A DNA stretch of 64,000 bases from Blattamonas nauphoetae (Eukaryota; Preaxostyla; Oxymonadida): NCBI GenBank assembly GCA_033064195.1, contig JARBJD010000080.1, positions 62,001 to 126,000 of the forward strand, in the 5' to 3' direction. Below are positions 10,031 through 20,565 of this stretch, piece by piece; positions within the stretch are counted from its first letter, which is position 1, and each line of letters opens with the position of its first letter. A model generated the notes under the pieces. The model worked only from the letters and a program-made list of their open reading frames with translations, had not been told where the DNA came from and searched no databases. The position numbers and the translations under genes were made by a program.

Positions 10031-11170
10031 GTTGGGAGTTTTCCGAAAGAAGAGATGTTTGTGTCCCTCCTCCTTTGTCATCATTTTGTCTGTTAAGTCC
10101 TTGTTTTTTCTTTTTGCCTCCTTTCTTCTTCTTGAGTCTCTTGGGTATTGGGGTGGGGGGCGGGTTGTATCTATCTTCATCTCTTCTTTCGGAACCATAC
10201 TCGAGATCACTCTGCAGTGATCGGCGAGATATGGCTTCCTCCATTCGAGATGAAGATAGACTGAGTGTGTTGGGAGATTCCAGCGGTTTCAGATAGTGTC
10301 TCTTCATCACTTTCGACTTGACTGACAGTCTCGCCCCAGATGCTAGCTCTTCCTCTGTCCATCCTTTCTGTCTCCGCTTAGTGAGACCCGCATGTTTGAG
10401 AGAATATGGTGTAAACTTATTCGTCTCAACCCCGGCCTCCTTCATAAGCTCCCCTGCGAGATCTCTGACTTCCTTCTCATTTCTCATCGAGTCTCCTCCC
10501 AAAAGTTGACCTGTCCATCCTCTGCCCCTTAAACGGTCAAGGCACCCCAGCCAGTCAATGAGTCTTTGTCCTCTCTCGAGCCTGTTCTCCTCCAGTATGT
10601 GTTCTCTCTCTTCTTCCTCCGTCTTTAGCCTCATCTTCACTGAAACTCTCTCCAAATCCGAATCAATCCTCATTTCCTCCCTCCTGATCTGAACCATCTC
10701 CGCGAAACGCACAGCATGATGTAAAACGAGGATGGTGGTGATCGTCTGAATCACATCCGTTTCATCAAGGTCTTCTCTCCTCTCCCATCGATCCCTCAAA
10801 ACTGTTTCTACTCTCTCTGAATCGAAGATATCATTGTATCTGCTCTTTGTTGGGCAGACTTTCCGCATCCCATTCATCATTTGTTTTACAAGCATCGTCT
10901 CGCCAACTTGTTCTTGACCTAAAATCTGAGACAGACACGAGAGTGCACTTCTCGCCCCCCCTGTTGAAGCGGCCGAGTGTGTTCGATCAAACCAATCGGA
11001 GAGAAAAGCTGCAACGTGAACCTGGTTGAGATCCTTCCAGTTTCCCCCTCTCTCGATCGTGTACTCAATCCACTTCCGAATCGCTCCTGCATATTGTCTT
11101 CTTGTGGACTCGCTGTACCCTGCCAACATCCAAATCATCGTTTTGTCCCCAATCCCTAGTTCATCTGCAA
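10014..11170 (-). CDS. Tyrosine recombinase region of DIRS element A
   Basis: This is the last coding part of the element and lies partly in the left terminal repeat. The expected residues are visible: Arg in LVLHHAVRFAEM, a KHAG motif in YSLKHAGLTKRR, and the Tyr of KRHYLKP near the end. An N-terminal helical SAM-like domain (STRRQYAGAIRKWIEY, VHVAAFLSDW) precedes them. The same frame stays open far upstream over the reverse transcriptase, giving about 2 kb of overlap, as is known for DIRS-1. Whether the upstream overlap is translated cannot be told here. Confidence 0.85.
10171..10265. repeat. Internal complementary region of DIRS element A
   Basis: The first part (10171-10204) is complementary to the outer left end. 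The second (10205-10265) is complementary to the outer right end (14440-14500). They meet at TCGA/GATC. This is the DIRS-1 arrangement believed to template joining of the ends into a circle. Confidence 0.88.
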
Positions 11171-13078
11171 TCCCTTGCCAGATCTCACCACTAAGAATGC
11201 CCTCAGCAGGCCTGGTGGGCGGCTGCTCTTCCCCTCCCTCATCATCGCTCCTTCCACTGTGACTTCCGATGTTTGGCCGAGGAGGATCGTCCTCGACGAC
11301 ATCTCCCAAAGTTCCTCGATCCCGATCAGTGTCGACCAGTCGGGAACTATTACGATTGCTGTTATTCTCCCTCCCCTCAACTTCTGGATCACCCTCGGTG
11401 CCAGTGAGATTGGGGGAAAAGCGTACACGCATTCTTCGACTTCCCAGTTCTGGATGAGGCCGTTTGTCCCGCAGGCTTCCTTCTCCCATATTAGACTCCA
11501 ATATCTTCCCACCTGAGCGTTTTCTTTCGTGGCGAACGCATCCACCGATGGCACAATGTCGAATTCGTCGAGAATCGAGTTGAATGTTATCCTTCGAAGC
11601 CTGAAATCCGAGGCATCTCTTATTCTGGACAGCCTGTCCGCAACCACGTTCTCCGTTCCCGGAATATGTTCGGCCCAGAGGCGACAGCTCTTGAACTGGG
11701 CTTCGGTGAAGAGTTGTTTGAACAGATCCACAAGAGAAACCGCGGAACTTCGTCTGTTGATATTTGCTACTGTGACCATATTGTCTGAGAGAATAAGGAC
11801 GTCTTCTCCCTCCCTTATCATCCCCCTTGCCGCTCCTTCCTTGAATCCCATCACAACTGCTGTCACTTCTCTCCAGTTGCTGGAGTGGTCTCCCGCCGTT
11901 AATCCAAACTCCATTTGCCATCTTTCCGACTGACCATCGTTCCTTTCCCACACGACCCCCACCCCCCACTCGCTCGCATCGGTGGTCATGGTTATTTTGG
12001 GCTGAAACAACTCGACGCTTCTCCTGATCGGATGTGCGAGTCTTACCATCCACCAGTTTAACTCCGAGGTCGCCTCCGTGTTGAGTGAACCGATCGCAGC
12101 CCATCCTCCTCGGTCCACCAGACTGTCCTTCCACCGTACCAACCGTCGAGAGCCGAAGAAGGCCAGTGGATCGACGAACGCTATTGCTTGCAGGCTTCCC
12201 ACCAGAGACGCAATTGTTCTCACCCGACATAAGCCTCCCCTCTTGGTTTGCCTGATTCTCTCCCTCACCGACTCTCTCAGTCCTTTCCTCTTCTGATCGC
12301 TGATTCCCACTTCCATTCTTATCGAATCCCATGTCAGCCCAAGAAATTCGATGTTTTGTACTGGATCCATCTTTGACTTTGCTGTGTTGATAGTAAACCC
12401 GAGGCCGACCAGGCATTCCTTGAGATGTGTTATTGACTCCCTTGTCTGAGATTCTGTTTCTGCGAAAACGAGGAAATCGTCGAGGTAGGCGATTACTCTG
12501 AAGAACTGACGAAGGTGGGCAATGACGGGTCGAATCACCTTCGTGAAGATGCGGGGCGCTGAGGTTAGCCCAAAACATAGGGTTTTTTGAAGATAAAACT
12601 TTCCAGCGTGAGTAAATCCGAGATAAGCCATGTCGTCGGGGTGGATTGGGACATGTAAGTACGCATGTTTGAGATCCAATGAGGCCATCCAATCGTTGCG
12701 TTTCAGGAGTGTCGCGACTGCAGTATGATTCTCCATTTTGAAATGATGATGTGCAACGTGTTGGTTGACTCGACGACAGTCGAGGATGCGGCGCCATGAG
12801 CCGTCTTTCTTTCTTAACACAAAGGTTGCGTTCCAACATTTGACTTCGTTCATCGTCACCTCTTGAATCACTCCGTCCTTGAGTTCCTCCAGGATCGTCA
12901 GAGATAGCGCGTCCTTCTCCTTCTCGGAAAGCTTCAGTTCGAAGGGGTGCCCAATAGTTGTTGGCGGTTCCCTGTCGTCCCATTCGATTCTCACACCCTC
13001 TTTCATAAGATCTTCGAGTCCGAAACGACGCCATTCTGCTCCAAACTTGGCCAGTCTTCCCCCAATCCCACCGACCAC
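11156..13078 (-). CDS. Reverse transcriptase and RNase H of DIRS element A
   Basis: A frame of about 640 codons. The reverse transcriptase shows CWNATFVLRKKDGSWR, LDCRRVNQHV, SLDLKHAYLHVPIHP, LCFGLTSAPRIFTK and the catalytic YLDD. RNase H residues follow (TTDASEWGVGVVW, NWREVTAVVMGF, LILSDNMVTVANI, VVADRLSRI). The C-terminal tail (VPDWSTL, SSRPPGLLRAF) is typical of DIRS and Pao-type pols. I see no methyltransferase domain. Confidence 0.9.
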   Translation of the reverse strand: MVGGIGGRLAKFGAEWRRFGLEDLMKEGVRIEWDDREPPTTIGHPFELKLSEKEKDALSLTILEELKDGVIQEVTMNEVKCWNATFVLRKKDGSWRRILDCRRVNQHVAHHHFKMENHTAVATLLKRNDWMASLDLKHAYLHVPIHPDDMAYLGFTHAGKFYLQKTLCFGLTSAPRIFTKVIRPVIAHLRQFFRVIAYLDDFLVFAETESQTRESITHLKECLVGLGFTINTAKSKMDPVQNIEFLGLTWDSIRMEVGISDQKRKGLRESVRERIRQTKRGGLCRVRTIASLVGSLQAIAFVDPLAFFGSRRLVRWKDSLVDRGGWAAIGSLNTEATSELNWWMVRLAHPIRRSVELFQPKITMTTDASEWGVGVVWERNDGQSERWQMEFGLTAGDHSSNWREVTAVVMGFKEGAARGMIREGEDVLILSDNMVTVANINRRSSAVSLVDLFKQLFTEAQFKSCRLWAEHIPGTENVVADRLSRIRDASDFRLRRITFNSILDEFDIVPSVDAFATKENAQVGRYWSLIWEKEACGTNGLIQNWEVEECVYAFPPISLAPRVIQKLRGGRITAIVIVPDWSTLIGIEELWEMSSRTILLGQTSEVTVEGAMMREGKSSRPPGLLRAFLVVRSGKGLQMN

Positions 13079-13110
13079 TTCGTTTGTCTGGCAGTTTGTC
13101 CCGCTGTTGA

Positions 13111-14307
13111 CTAGTATCTTTGGCGACGGATATTCGATTGTTGAGTGTTCTGTGATTGTCCTGACCTGGTTCTGTATTGATTGTGTGGATATTGAGGTCT
13201 CCCCGTTTGCTGGGAGGGAACAAACGTCCTGCTTTTCGGTCTGGCTGAGAAGTCTCTTTGTTGAAAGTATTGTCGCCCCTGATCGGGGCCCTGTCGAAAA
13301 AACTGTCCAGAAGATCGAAAAGCATCTCGTCTCGCTTCTTGTTTTCGTTTTGCGGCCGCCTGCAATTCATCGATTCTTTGCCTTTGCTTTGTTAATGAAC
13401 CAAATCTCCTGTCATTGTCGATCGGATCGACATGGATTTTTAATACTTGAGAAATGCGGGTCTGATTTGCTCTTTTTACCAGTTCGCATGCCTTCACCGT
13501 CATTAGACCCAAAGTCCTTCTATCATCCACCGGATCGGGTTCTGCCAGCATGGTGCCGGCCCCTAACTTCGCTAGATGGAATGCTTCTAGTTCCATCCTC
13601 TTCAAACTCGTGTTGAGTGGCAGGACTCGTTTGTCCACGATCCTTTCTGAAATAGCATCAGGGTACATTGGAAGATTATCCCCTATCGCATTGAGCCGGT
13701 CTCTTATCTCATTGCTTGTATCTTGATTCCAGGTAAATTCCGGAAGGTTATCCACCGCGTCGACCACCTCTTCGAAGAGCGTCTCGGTATCCCCATCATC
13801 TTGATGAACGCGCAATATTCCCCGAGGCATTTGTGGTATTTGAGTTGTTACCAATGACGAATGGTGGTTCATCTGTTGAAATTGGACCGGGGTCATCCTT
13901 CTCCTTCCTGAGAGATCCGGGGACACTGACCTTCTGAATGTCCTTTGAGTTGCGGTTTGTTGACGATTGTAAATTATTTCGCCAGCTTGCGGCCATACCT
14001 CCTCAGTCGGCGCGAGTTGCAGCCATTCCCTCGAGTTCTGTCCCGTTAACGCATCAATGTTCGTCGAGGCCAATCTTGCGATATGGAAAAGTGGCCCAAG
14101 AATTCTATCTGCACCTGGAGGCACGCGGAAGGTCTCATAGACCTGCAACCGTGATTCGTCGTTTTCTAGCACAGCCTTAAGCGCAAGAGCGAACTCAGTT
14201 CTGAGATTGTACAAGTTCCGAAAAAAGGGTTCCGCAGGGTTGGGTTGTGGTTGTTGTTCCACGGTTTGCCCCGTGGTCCGTTGCTCAGGAGTCTGTTGCT
14301 CAGACAT
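13111..14307 (-). CDS. gag-like protein of DIRS element A
   Basis: The first frame of the element, 398 codons, from ATG 14307. The N-terminus is Gln- and Pro-rich and the middle is helical. The C-terminus is Gln/Arg-rich (GQFFRQGPDQ, QQRDFSARPKSRTF). I see no zinc knuckle. Assignment rests on position ahead of pol and on similarity in organisation and wording (RVPPG.ERI.GPLFHI) to the matching region of element B. Confidence 0.7.
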   Translation of the reverse strand: MSEQQTPEQRTTGQTVEQQPQPNPAEPFFRNLYNLRTEFALALKAVLENDESRLQVYETFRVPPGADRILGPLFHIARLASTNIDALTGQNSREWLQLAPTEEVWPQAGEIIYNRQQTATQRTFRRSVSPDLSGRRRMTPVQFQQMNHHSSLVTTQIPQMPRGILRVHQDDGDTETLFEEVVDAVDNLPEFTWNQDTSNEIRDRLNAIGDNLPMYPDAISERIVDKRVLPLNTSLKRMELEAFHLAKLGAGTMLAEPDPVDDRRTLGLMTVKACELVKRANQTRISQVLKIHVDPIDNDRRFGSLTKQRQRIDELQAAAKRKQEARRDAFRSSGQFFRQGPDQGRQYFQQRDFSARPKSRTFVPSQQTGRPQYPHNQYRTRSGQSQNTQQSNIRRQRY

Positions 14308-14337
14308 TTCTTAATTTGCGATTTGTTCACAATTCAA

Positions 14338-14458
14338 AGAGTAACAAGGGTTAGATCACTTCAGGAGGAGAAATGAGGGATTAATTTAGAGATAACCATT
14401 CATTATTGCGTATTTTACTCACAATTCACGGGAATATTACTCAGTCTATCTTCATCTC
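14338..14458. repeat. Right inverted terminal repeat of DIRS element A
   Basis: Reverse complement of 9910-10030. The outer extension 14459-14500 ends at GATC and is matched by the internal region at 10205-10265. Confidence 0.9.
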
Positions 14459-14641
14459 GAATGGAGGAAGCCATATCTCGCCGATCACTGCAGAGTGATC
14501 ACTGTTTGTGGGTCAGAACAGAGAGTCAAAGAAAAAGAATGAAATGAAATCATCATCAAAATGGAAGAACAAAACATCAGATCAGGATGAGTGAGATAAT
14601 CGATGAATGAAGGTTCGCTGGAGCATGTTTGTTTGTTTTGT

Positions 14642-15710
14642 TTATTCTGGAATGTTCATGCCAAGAAGGCTGTTCAACGCGATAGAATTCGCAACAACAC
14701 GATCTTCGAAGTATTCTTGTTGGTCGTTTTGCAGCTTTGCCTCAATCACATCTTCGAAGCCCCTCTGTTCTCAGAACTCGCTGTACTGTCTTCCACATCT
14801 GTTGATTTGCTCCCCTTCTTTTGTTCCATTCCCGCTGGGAATCGACCATTGAAGACAGGAGAGGATAGATTGAGCGATCAAATTCGAAGAAGGTGAGACA
14901 ACTTGGGATCGTGAGAACGATTGGCATATGAAGAACAAGATCCATTGTTGGTTGATAATATGGACATATCTGGAGGAGTCGGGCAAGGAACTGCATCAAT
15001 TGTTCTGAGTGGTCTCCATCGACGATCGAATATCGGTTCACGCACAAATGGCGATGATACTTCTCCGAAGGGACCACAACTTGCTTCAATATTGTCTCAA
15101 AAGCAGCTTGTTGTTCATTATCATCTTCTATTTCGAGATCTTCGAGACCACGTGGAGTTGCGAGCCAGACAGACTGGCGGATGTTTGACATGAGAGGGAC
15201 GTGAATATCGACTGCTTCGTCGAAGGAAAGAGAAAGTGGATTGAGAGTATTGATGAGTTGAGGGATCAGATCAGCTTTGACGAGGGTAAAGTGGACTGCA
15301 GTGGAGTTTCTCCAGACTAGCGTTCTGATCATCTTCATTGCTGCAATGGTAATGACTCGATTGAGGGAAGAAAGGAGCACCACAATGGACTGGATGAAGT
15401 CTGTCAACGATTCATCAATGGTTCGCTCAGGGCTGTTGAGAAAAGCATCTGCTGATTCTTCATCATTCGGATTCACAGATTCGAGGAAATTCACTGCCTT
15501 CACTTCCAGAGCGTCATCAAGTGCAGGCGTTAACGTAACGGTGGCAATGAGAGACTGAAAGACAACTGCCTTTTCTTTGTCAGACTGTTGTTGATCTTCG
15601 CTCCAATTCAGGAACGCTGAGCAATCCATTGATAATGGAAGCTGATAGATGGACATAGTAAAGGGTGTAGGTTTTGAGGAGGTGTCTGTTTTCGTGTCAA
15701 TCGCGGTTAT
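14642..15710 (-). pseudogene. ARM-like family copy with lost start codon and late frameshift
   Basis: Homology begins at the usual TAIDTKTDTSS, but the expected ATG is ATA at 15708-15710. The next Met in frame is at 15656 (MSIYQLPLSMDC). Landmarks are complete through LRTEG. One extra G in a GGGG run near 14757 shifts the frame and ends translation at 14742. The normal ending (DVIEAKLQND, LLGMNIPE, TAA at 14642) continues in the next frame. A frame open upstream to 15917 is hydrophobic and not family-like. A 65-bp tract (15154-15218) is identical to 32637-32701 in another copy. Confidence 0.8.
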
Positions 15711-17535
15711 TCCGACAGAAAGTGCAAAAAAACGCTTGTTGTGGGTCAGAACAAAGACTGGGTGAAATATGCAAATTGAGATGAAAAAGACATCATAAAT
15801 GGAATACAAAAATATCACATCATGATGTGCGAGATAAACAATGAATAAAGAGGAAGTTTGGAGAGAGAACGAGCAAATGATGAGAACAAGCTGTTTCAAA
15901 CGACGAAAAAAAGGCATGACAGAGTGGTTCTGGCCTCGCGTGAGTGCAAGACATGGTGTCGCTCTGTGGAGGGACGCGACAAGAAGACTCCTGTCAGACT
16001 GACGAAAAAGCGTCTCTTCTTCGATTCACACGATGATGTGCTCAACTTCGGTCAACTCGTTCCAAACACAACGCCGTCACTGACGAAGGACGAGGAGACT
16101 GGATGAAGAGTGGTGACGCAAATTTCCTGATGATCGTGTTCTGGCAGCATTTCGGCGAAGAGGGTGGGAAAGGTGTGTGTCCAACGAGGCGGAGAGAGTC
16201 AGGGTCAGTCGCTGATCAGCTCGATGATCCTTCGTGATTGGTCAATCACTCTTCAAATCAAGAGAGCGAGAGAGTGGTGTTGAAATCGGGATGAAATGAG
16301 GAAGAGGTGCGGGAGATGGTTGAGTGTGGAGACCGAAAGCAGTCTTTGTTCAGTCCCATCTTCGATGTCCTCAATTCTCAAAATTCGATACACTGTCTTC
16401 CCCAGCTGTTGCACTTGATCGCCATGGAAGGATGGACTGACGGCAAGAAGGGTAAGAAGAGACAAAAGATGAACCAAAGTGTCGTTGACGATCAGCAAGT
16501 GAAGGATTGGAGCGAGATACGTCCAACCTCACATCGAAGTCGGCAAAGCAGAAAGAACGAGACCAACCAGAACACGACAAAGAGAAACGAATACAGACGA
16601 AAATCGAGGTCTGAAAGCTTGTCAAACAGCCAACATCAAGCAAATGGTCAAACGTCCAACAGTGTCAGAAACAGACTGCGCGTCGTCATCGCCACACAAC
16701 AATGCACATCCACAGAACTATCCATCTTCCAATCCCATCATCGTCAACGTCGGGACAAGCACGTATCAGCGGGACAACGCTGGCTTCGAAGATGGAGCAG
16801 GGACGTCAAAGCACAAGGCAGCCACGATGCCCACAATCACTCCGAACAACACGATCAGCAGGTTCGGCGATTGGGGCACGTCGAGTGTGTCAAAAGCGAG
16901 GACTCGGATTGTCATTCCGTCGATGTCGGATGGAATGGGTGCACTTCCACTCTCCTTCCGATTGGACATCAGTCATTCCGATCTGTGCAAGGCGTGCATG
17001 TCGAAGAGTCATCTGTGCATGCAAACGAACCACCTCAGCACCACACACAATCATTCCCTCTCGTCGCCTCTTCAATCCCATTTCTTGTTCCTCCCGAGCG
17101 GAGAGAGAAGTGTTGTCTGTGGGCAGAGGCGGAATCGCAGCACAATCTCGATTCAACGGCGACCAGATCGAGTTGCAAGGAAGGTGTCGGTGAGTGTGAA
17201 GTGGGATGGCTTCGCGTTGTTTGCGATTGGAAGACAGATGTGCGTTTGGAGGAAGTTTGGTGAGGGTTGGGAAGGAGGAAGAGGCGAGTGTGTGGGTTGT
17301 GGGTTGTGAGAGAGGTGGAGGGAGGGAGGAGAGAGGCATCGTTGGGATGCGATTTCACGTTCTGTGTCATTTCTTCTTTCAGCAATTCTCTTCGCGTGAG
17401 AGAGTGAGGAGGGATTCGCAGGGGTGGATGAAGAAGCATTTCGGTTATTCTGTGTTTCCGAAGGAGAAGGAGTGTGTGGAGACAATCGAGTGAGACTGGC
17501 GAGAGATAATGCCAATCGATCGGGCAAAACAAAAC
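15711..17535. other. 1.8-kb fragment-rich spacer
   Basis: No intact gene. On the minus strand, 16340-16433 is a short family remnant (HGDQVQQLGKTVYRILRIED). About 16690-17190 is a near copy of 19340-19810. It carries a minus-strand hydrophobic stretch (LLIVLFGVIVGIVAAL) beside RVLAFDTLD, so the source was probably a membrane-protein gene. About 4683-4725 matches 16297-16340. Several long plus-strand frames here look like shadows. Confidence 0.45.
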
Positions 17536-17637
17536 CATGAGGTGATGCCAGAGCCCACAAAGATCACACACAAACAGCGTTTGTTGTCCAATAGCAGCCA
17601 GAAACAGTTCGAAATGGTCGCTGGTGGTTGTCGGGTT

Positions 17638-18710
17638 CTACAAATATGGCGGAAGGTTCATGCCTTGCAAGTTTTTCCATCCAATTGATCGGAAAACAAT
17701 CCATCTTCCATCAAATTTGTTTTGGTTGTTCCGCAGTCTTTGTTCAATCATATCACAGTATCCCTCCATTCGCAACGTTCTATGCACTGTCTTCCACATC
17801 TGGAGCACTTCTTCCATTTTCTTGTTCGCTTCCCGCTGGGCATCAATCATGTAAGTCAGAAAATAAAAGATTGATTCATCATTTTCGATGAATGTGAGAC
17901 AACTTGGGATTGTAAGAAAGACAGGCATATGAAGAAAAAAATCTTCATCGGCCGATAAGAAGGAGATATTCGGAGGATTTTGGCAAGTATGTACATGAAC
18001 TCATTCAACTGGCTCCCATTGGTGATCGAAAATCGGTTCATGCACAAATACCAAAGATACTTCTCCGAAGGCATCAGAACTTGTTTCAGAACCGTCTCAT
18101 GAACAGCCTGTTGTTCATTACCATCTTCAACTTTGAGTTCGGAGAGACCAGACGGAGTTGAGAAGGCGAGAGAGCTTCGGATGACGTGAGAGAGACAGGT
18201 GTGGATATTTTCAACTTCTACCAAAGATAAACACTGTGGGTTCAGAGTGTTGACGATTTGAGGGATCAGATCAGCTTGGACGAGGGTAAAGTGGACGGTA
18301 GCGGAAACTCTCCAAACGAGCGTTCTAATCATCTTCATTGCTGTTGCGGTGATTGCTTGACTGGGTGAAGAAAGTAGAACCAATATGGATTGTACGAAGT
18401 CTGTCAAAGAATCATCAGGTGACGATGCAAAGTTGAAAAGGAAAGTTTCTGCTGATCTTCGAGCCCACGGAGTCATATATTCGAGAAGTTTCACAGCCTT
18501 CCTTTCCAGATTGCCATCAAGTGCAGGCTGTAACTTCACGGTGGCAACTAGAGATCGAAAGACAACGGCCTTTTCGGATTCAGATTGTTGTTGATATTCG
18601 CTCCAATTCAGGAATCGTGAGCAATCCATTGAAAATGATAAGCACTGTGAAGAGGTAGCAGGGCAAGAAGAATCAGTGGTTGAGGAAAAGGACGCGTCTA
18701 AACATGTCAT
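17638..18710 (-). pseudogene. ARM-like family copy with one frameshift in a homopolymer
   Basis: ATG 18710 (MTCLDASFSS) reads FLNWSEYQQQ, LVATVKLQPALD, VQADLIPQ, HETVLKQVLMPSEKY and ISPSYRPM. It then leaves frame at a run of seven A (plus strand) near 17935. The rest of the family text (MPVFLTIPSCLTF, LRMEGYCDMIEQRL, QGMNLPPYL) is intact in the neighbouring frame and ends at 17638. One indel is enough to explain the break. A sequencing or assembly error in the homopolymer cannot be excluded. Confidence 0.8.
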
Positions 18711-19339
18711 TCCGTCAGGTTTCTGAGTTCAATCATTCGTTATGGGTCAGATTCAAATGAGTGAAACAATGACAGTGAGATGAAAAAGACGTCCAAAAAG
18801 GAAGAATATAACATCGTACCGTGATTAGTGAGACAATCCAGGAATGAAGAGGAGGTCTTGAACGAGGCAAAACGTTTTGTTGACATCAAAATGACGACGA
18901 ACGACGAGGGAACGAGTGAGGCAATGCAGAAAGACAGAAGACGAGATGGAGATGTTGAGGCTCGTCGTTCGTTTCTTCGAATGAGACAGAGACGAATGAC
19001 ATCAGATGTCGATAGACGAATAAATCCTGCTCTTCTGCTCAGCTGAAGGACGGGATGGCGATGTGGAGGAGGATGTCTGCGAAAGAAGCCAATCAGAAGC
19101 TGACAAGTCGAGAAAGAGGAACAGAGCGTGGCTGAACGTTTTGGGTGAGGTCTTCACGAATCCGTCGAGCTGGAGCGGAGGAACAGGAAGAGTGGTTGGG
19201 TGGACGACAATTCTCGTTCCATAGTCGAAGCCAGCGCTGTCCAGTTGATACGTGATTGTCCCGAAAGTGAAGAAGTTAATGATGACGAACAGACACACGC
19301 CGACGACAGGCTTCCGCAGCACCTTCTCCGATACTCTCG
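18711..19339. other. Upstream flank of a family copy plus unknown fragment
   Basis: About 18716-19020 shares a 5' flank of some 290 bp with 22400-22700, upstream of another family copy. On the minus strand, 19002-19322 is open and begins with a hydrophobic segment (VCLFVIINFFTFGTITY). It is probably part of the membrane-protein fragment that continues in the repeat to the right. No product is recognised. Confidence 0.35.
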
Positions 19340-19810
19340 CCTATCGATTGACACGCGTGTGGCGATACCTGTCCATCACGTCCAGCCGCAAGAACCACTT
19401 TGTGGAAAAGGGACACCAGACGAAGCACGAGGCAGCCACGATACCCACAATCACTCCCAACAACGCGATCAGCAGGTTCGGCGATGGGAGCACGTCGAGT
19501 GTGTCAAAAGCGAGGACTCGGCCTGTCATTCTGTCGGGTTCGCATGGAATGGGTGCATTTCCACTCTCCTTCTGATTCGACAGCAGCCATTCCGAGCTGT
19601 CCAAGGCATGCATATCGAAGAGCCATCTGTCGCTGCAAACGAACCACTTCCACACCACACACAATCATTCCCTCTCGTCGCCCCTTCAATCCCAGTCTGT
19701 GTTCCTCTCGAGCAGAGAGAGAACGTGTTGTCTGTGGGCAGAGGCGGAATCGCAGCACAATCTCGATTCAACGGCGACAAGATCGAGTTGCAAGGGAGGG
19801 TGTGTAGGTC
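19340..19810. repeat. Duplicated segment, copy 2 (partner 16690-17190)
   Basis: About 470 bp match 16690-17190 at roughly 85 percent by eye. Shared runs include CAGGTTCGGCGATKGGRGCA and the tract around CACACACAATCATTCCCTCT. The right end (AATCGCAGCACAATCTCGAT) also recurs at 28908. The minus strand carries RVLAFDTLD and a hydrophobic stretch (LLIALLGVIVGIVAAS), suggesting a fragment of a membrane-protein gene. Confidence 0.6.
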
Positions 19811-20565
19811 GCGTGTCTTTCATTGGATGATGGGATGTTCTCATCAATTTGGGATTGAAAACTCGTGCTGCCTTCGTCAGTCTCGTCAGAATCAACAAGA
19901 ACAATCGCTTCAACTCCATTTGTGCCGAGTCCTTCCAAAAAGCTTCCTTCCTCCGAACTCCCACAATCCGATAAATGCGGAGACATTGCGATGGCTAATA
20001 ATTTCGTTCGCTGCTGAAGGGATGGATGGCTGGTTTCCATCACAAGTCCACTTCTCGAGATGCTCTGCTGAGAATGTCGAAGAATCGATGCTCCTCTTCG
20101 CTCCACCTCACCTCTCATCCCTCACCCAAAACGGAAGTGCAGAAAGGATGGCTGGATGATGCAAGCACTGTGTCCTTGATCGAGTGGTTCGCAAAGAGTC
20201 CACTTGCTATGGATCAGTCGGCCTTCTTCTCCACGCCATCGGAGAGATGTCCTTCTGCTTCGCTCCGAGATCAGCGTGGTGTACGATGTCACCCAGACTG
20301 TCTCTTCCAGAGTGTCCACTGAAAACGGCGAACGCTCAACATCGCATCGCTTGTGTTTTCTGCTTTCCCTCACTTTCAACACACAATGGGAACACAGCAG
20401 TCGACCGACCAACAAACGAGTCCCTTCGACGATCAGATCACCCACGAACAGCCACGACGACACAGCCAACTGTGTCTGTCTGACACTTCGAAAGAAATGT
20501 TCGGGCACAATTCGGGCGAACGGGTTGGGAAAGGTTAGTGGAGATGGGGAAGCACACTCAAACAA
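19811..20565. repeat. Duplicated segment (partner 28960-29420)
   Basis: Two blocks, about 19811-20025 and 20210-20430, match 28960-29175 and 29188-29420 at over 90 percent by eye. The right-hand copy lacks the intervening ~180 bp. On the minus strand both keep an open text (GSSEEGSFLEGL, NGVEAIVLVDSD; and LEETVWVTSYTTLISER), so they are probably pieces of one host gene. I do not recognise that gene. Confidence 0.55.

Larger units (their letters stand above)
9889..14500 (-). mobile_element. DIRS-type tyrosine-recombinase retroelement A, looks whole
   Basis: A 4612-bp element on the minus strand: gag-like frame, reverse transcriptase with RNase H, then tyrosine recombinase. The ends show the DIRS layout: 121-bp inverted terminal repeats with unequal outer extensions, and an internal region complementary to both outer extensions placed end to end. 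There is no duplicated target site. ATC adjoins both junctions, and the flanks rejoin as the usual upstream region of a family gene. ITRs appear identical by eye and all three coding parts are open, so the copy looks whole and young. Confidence 0.9.
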
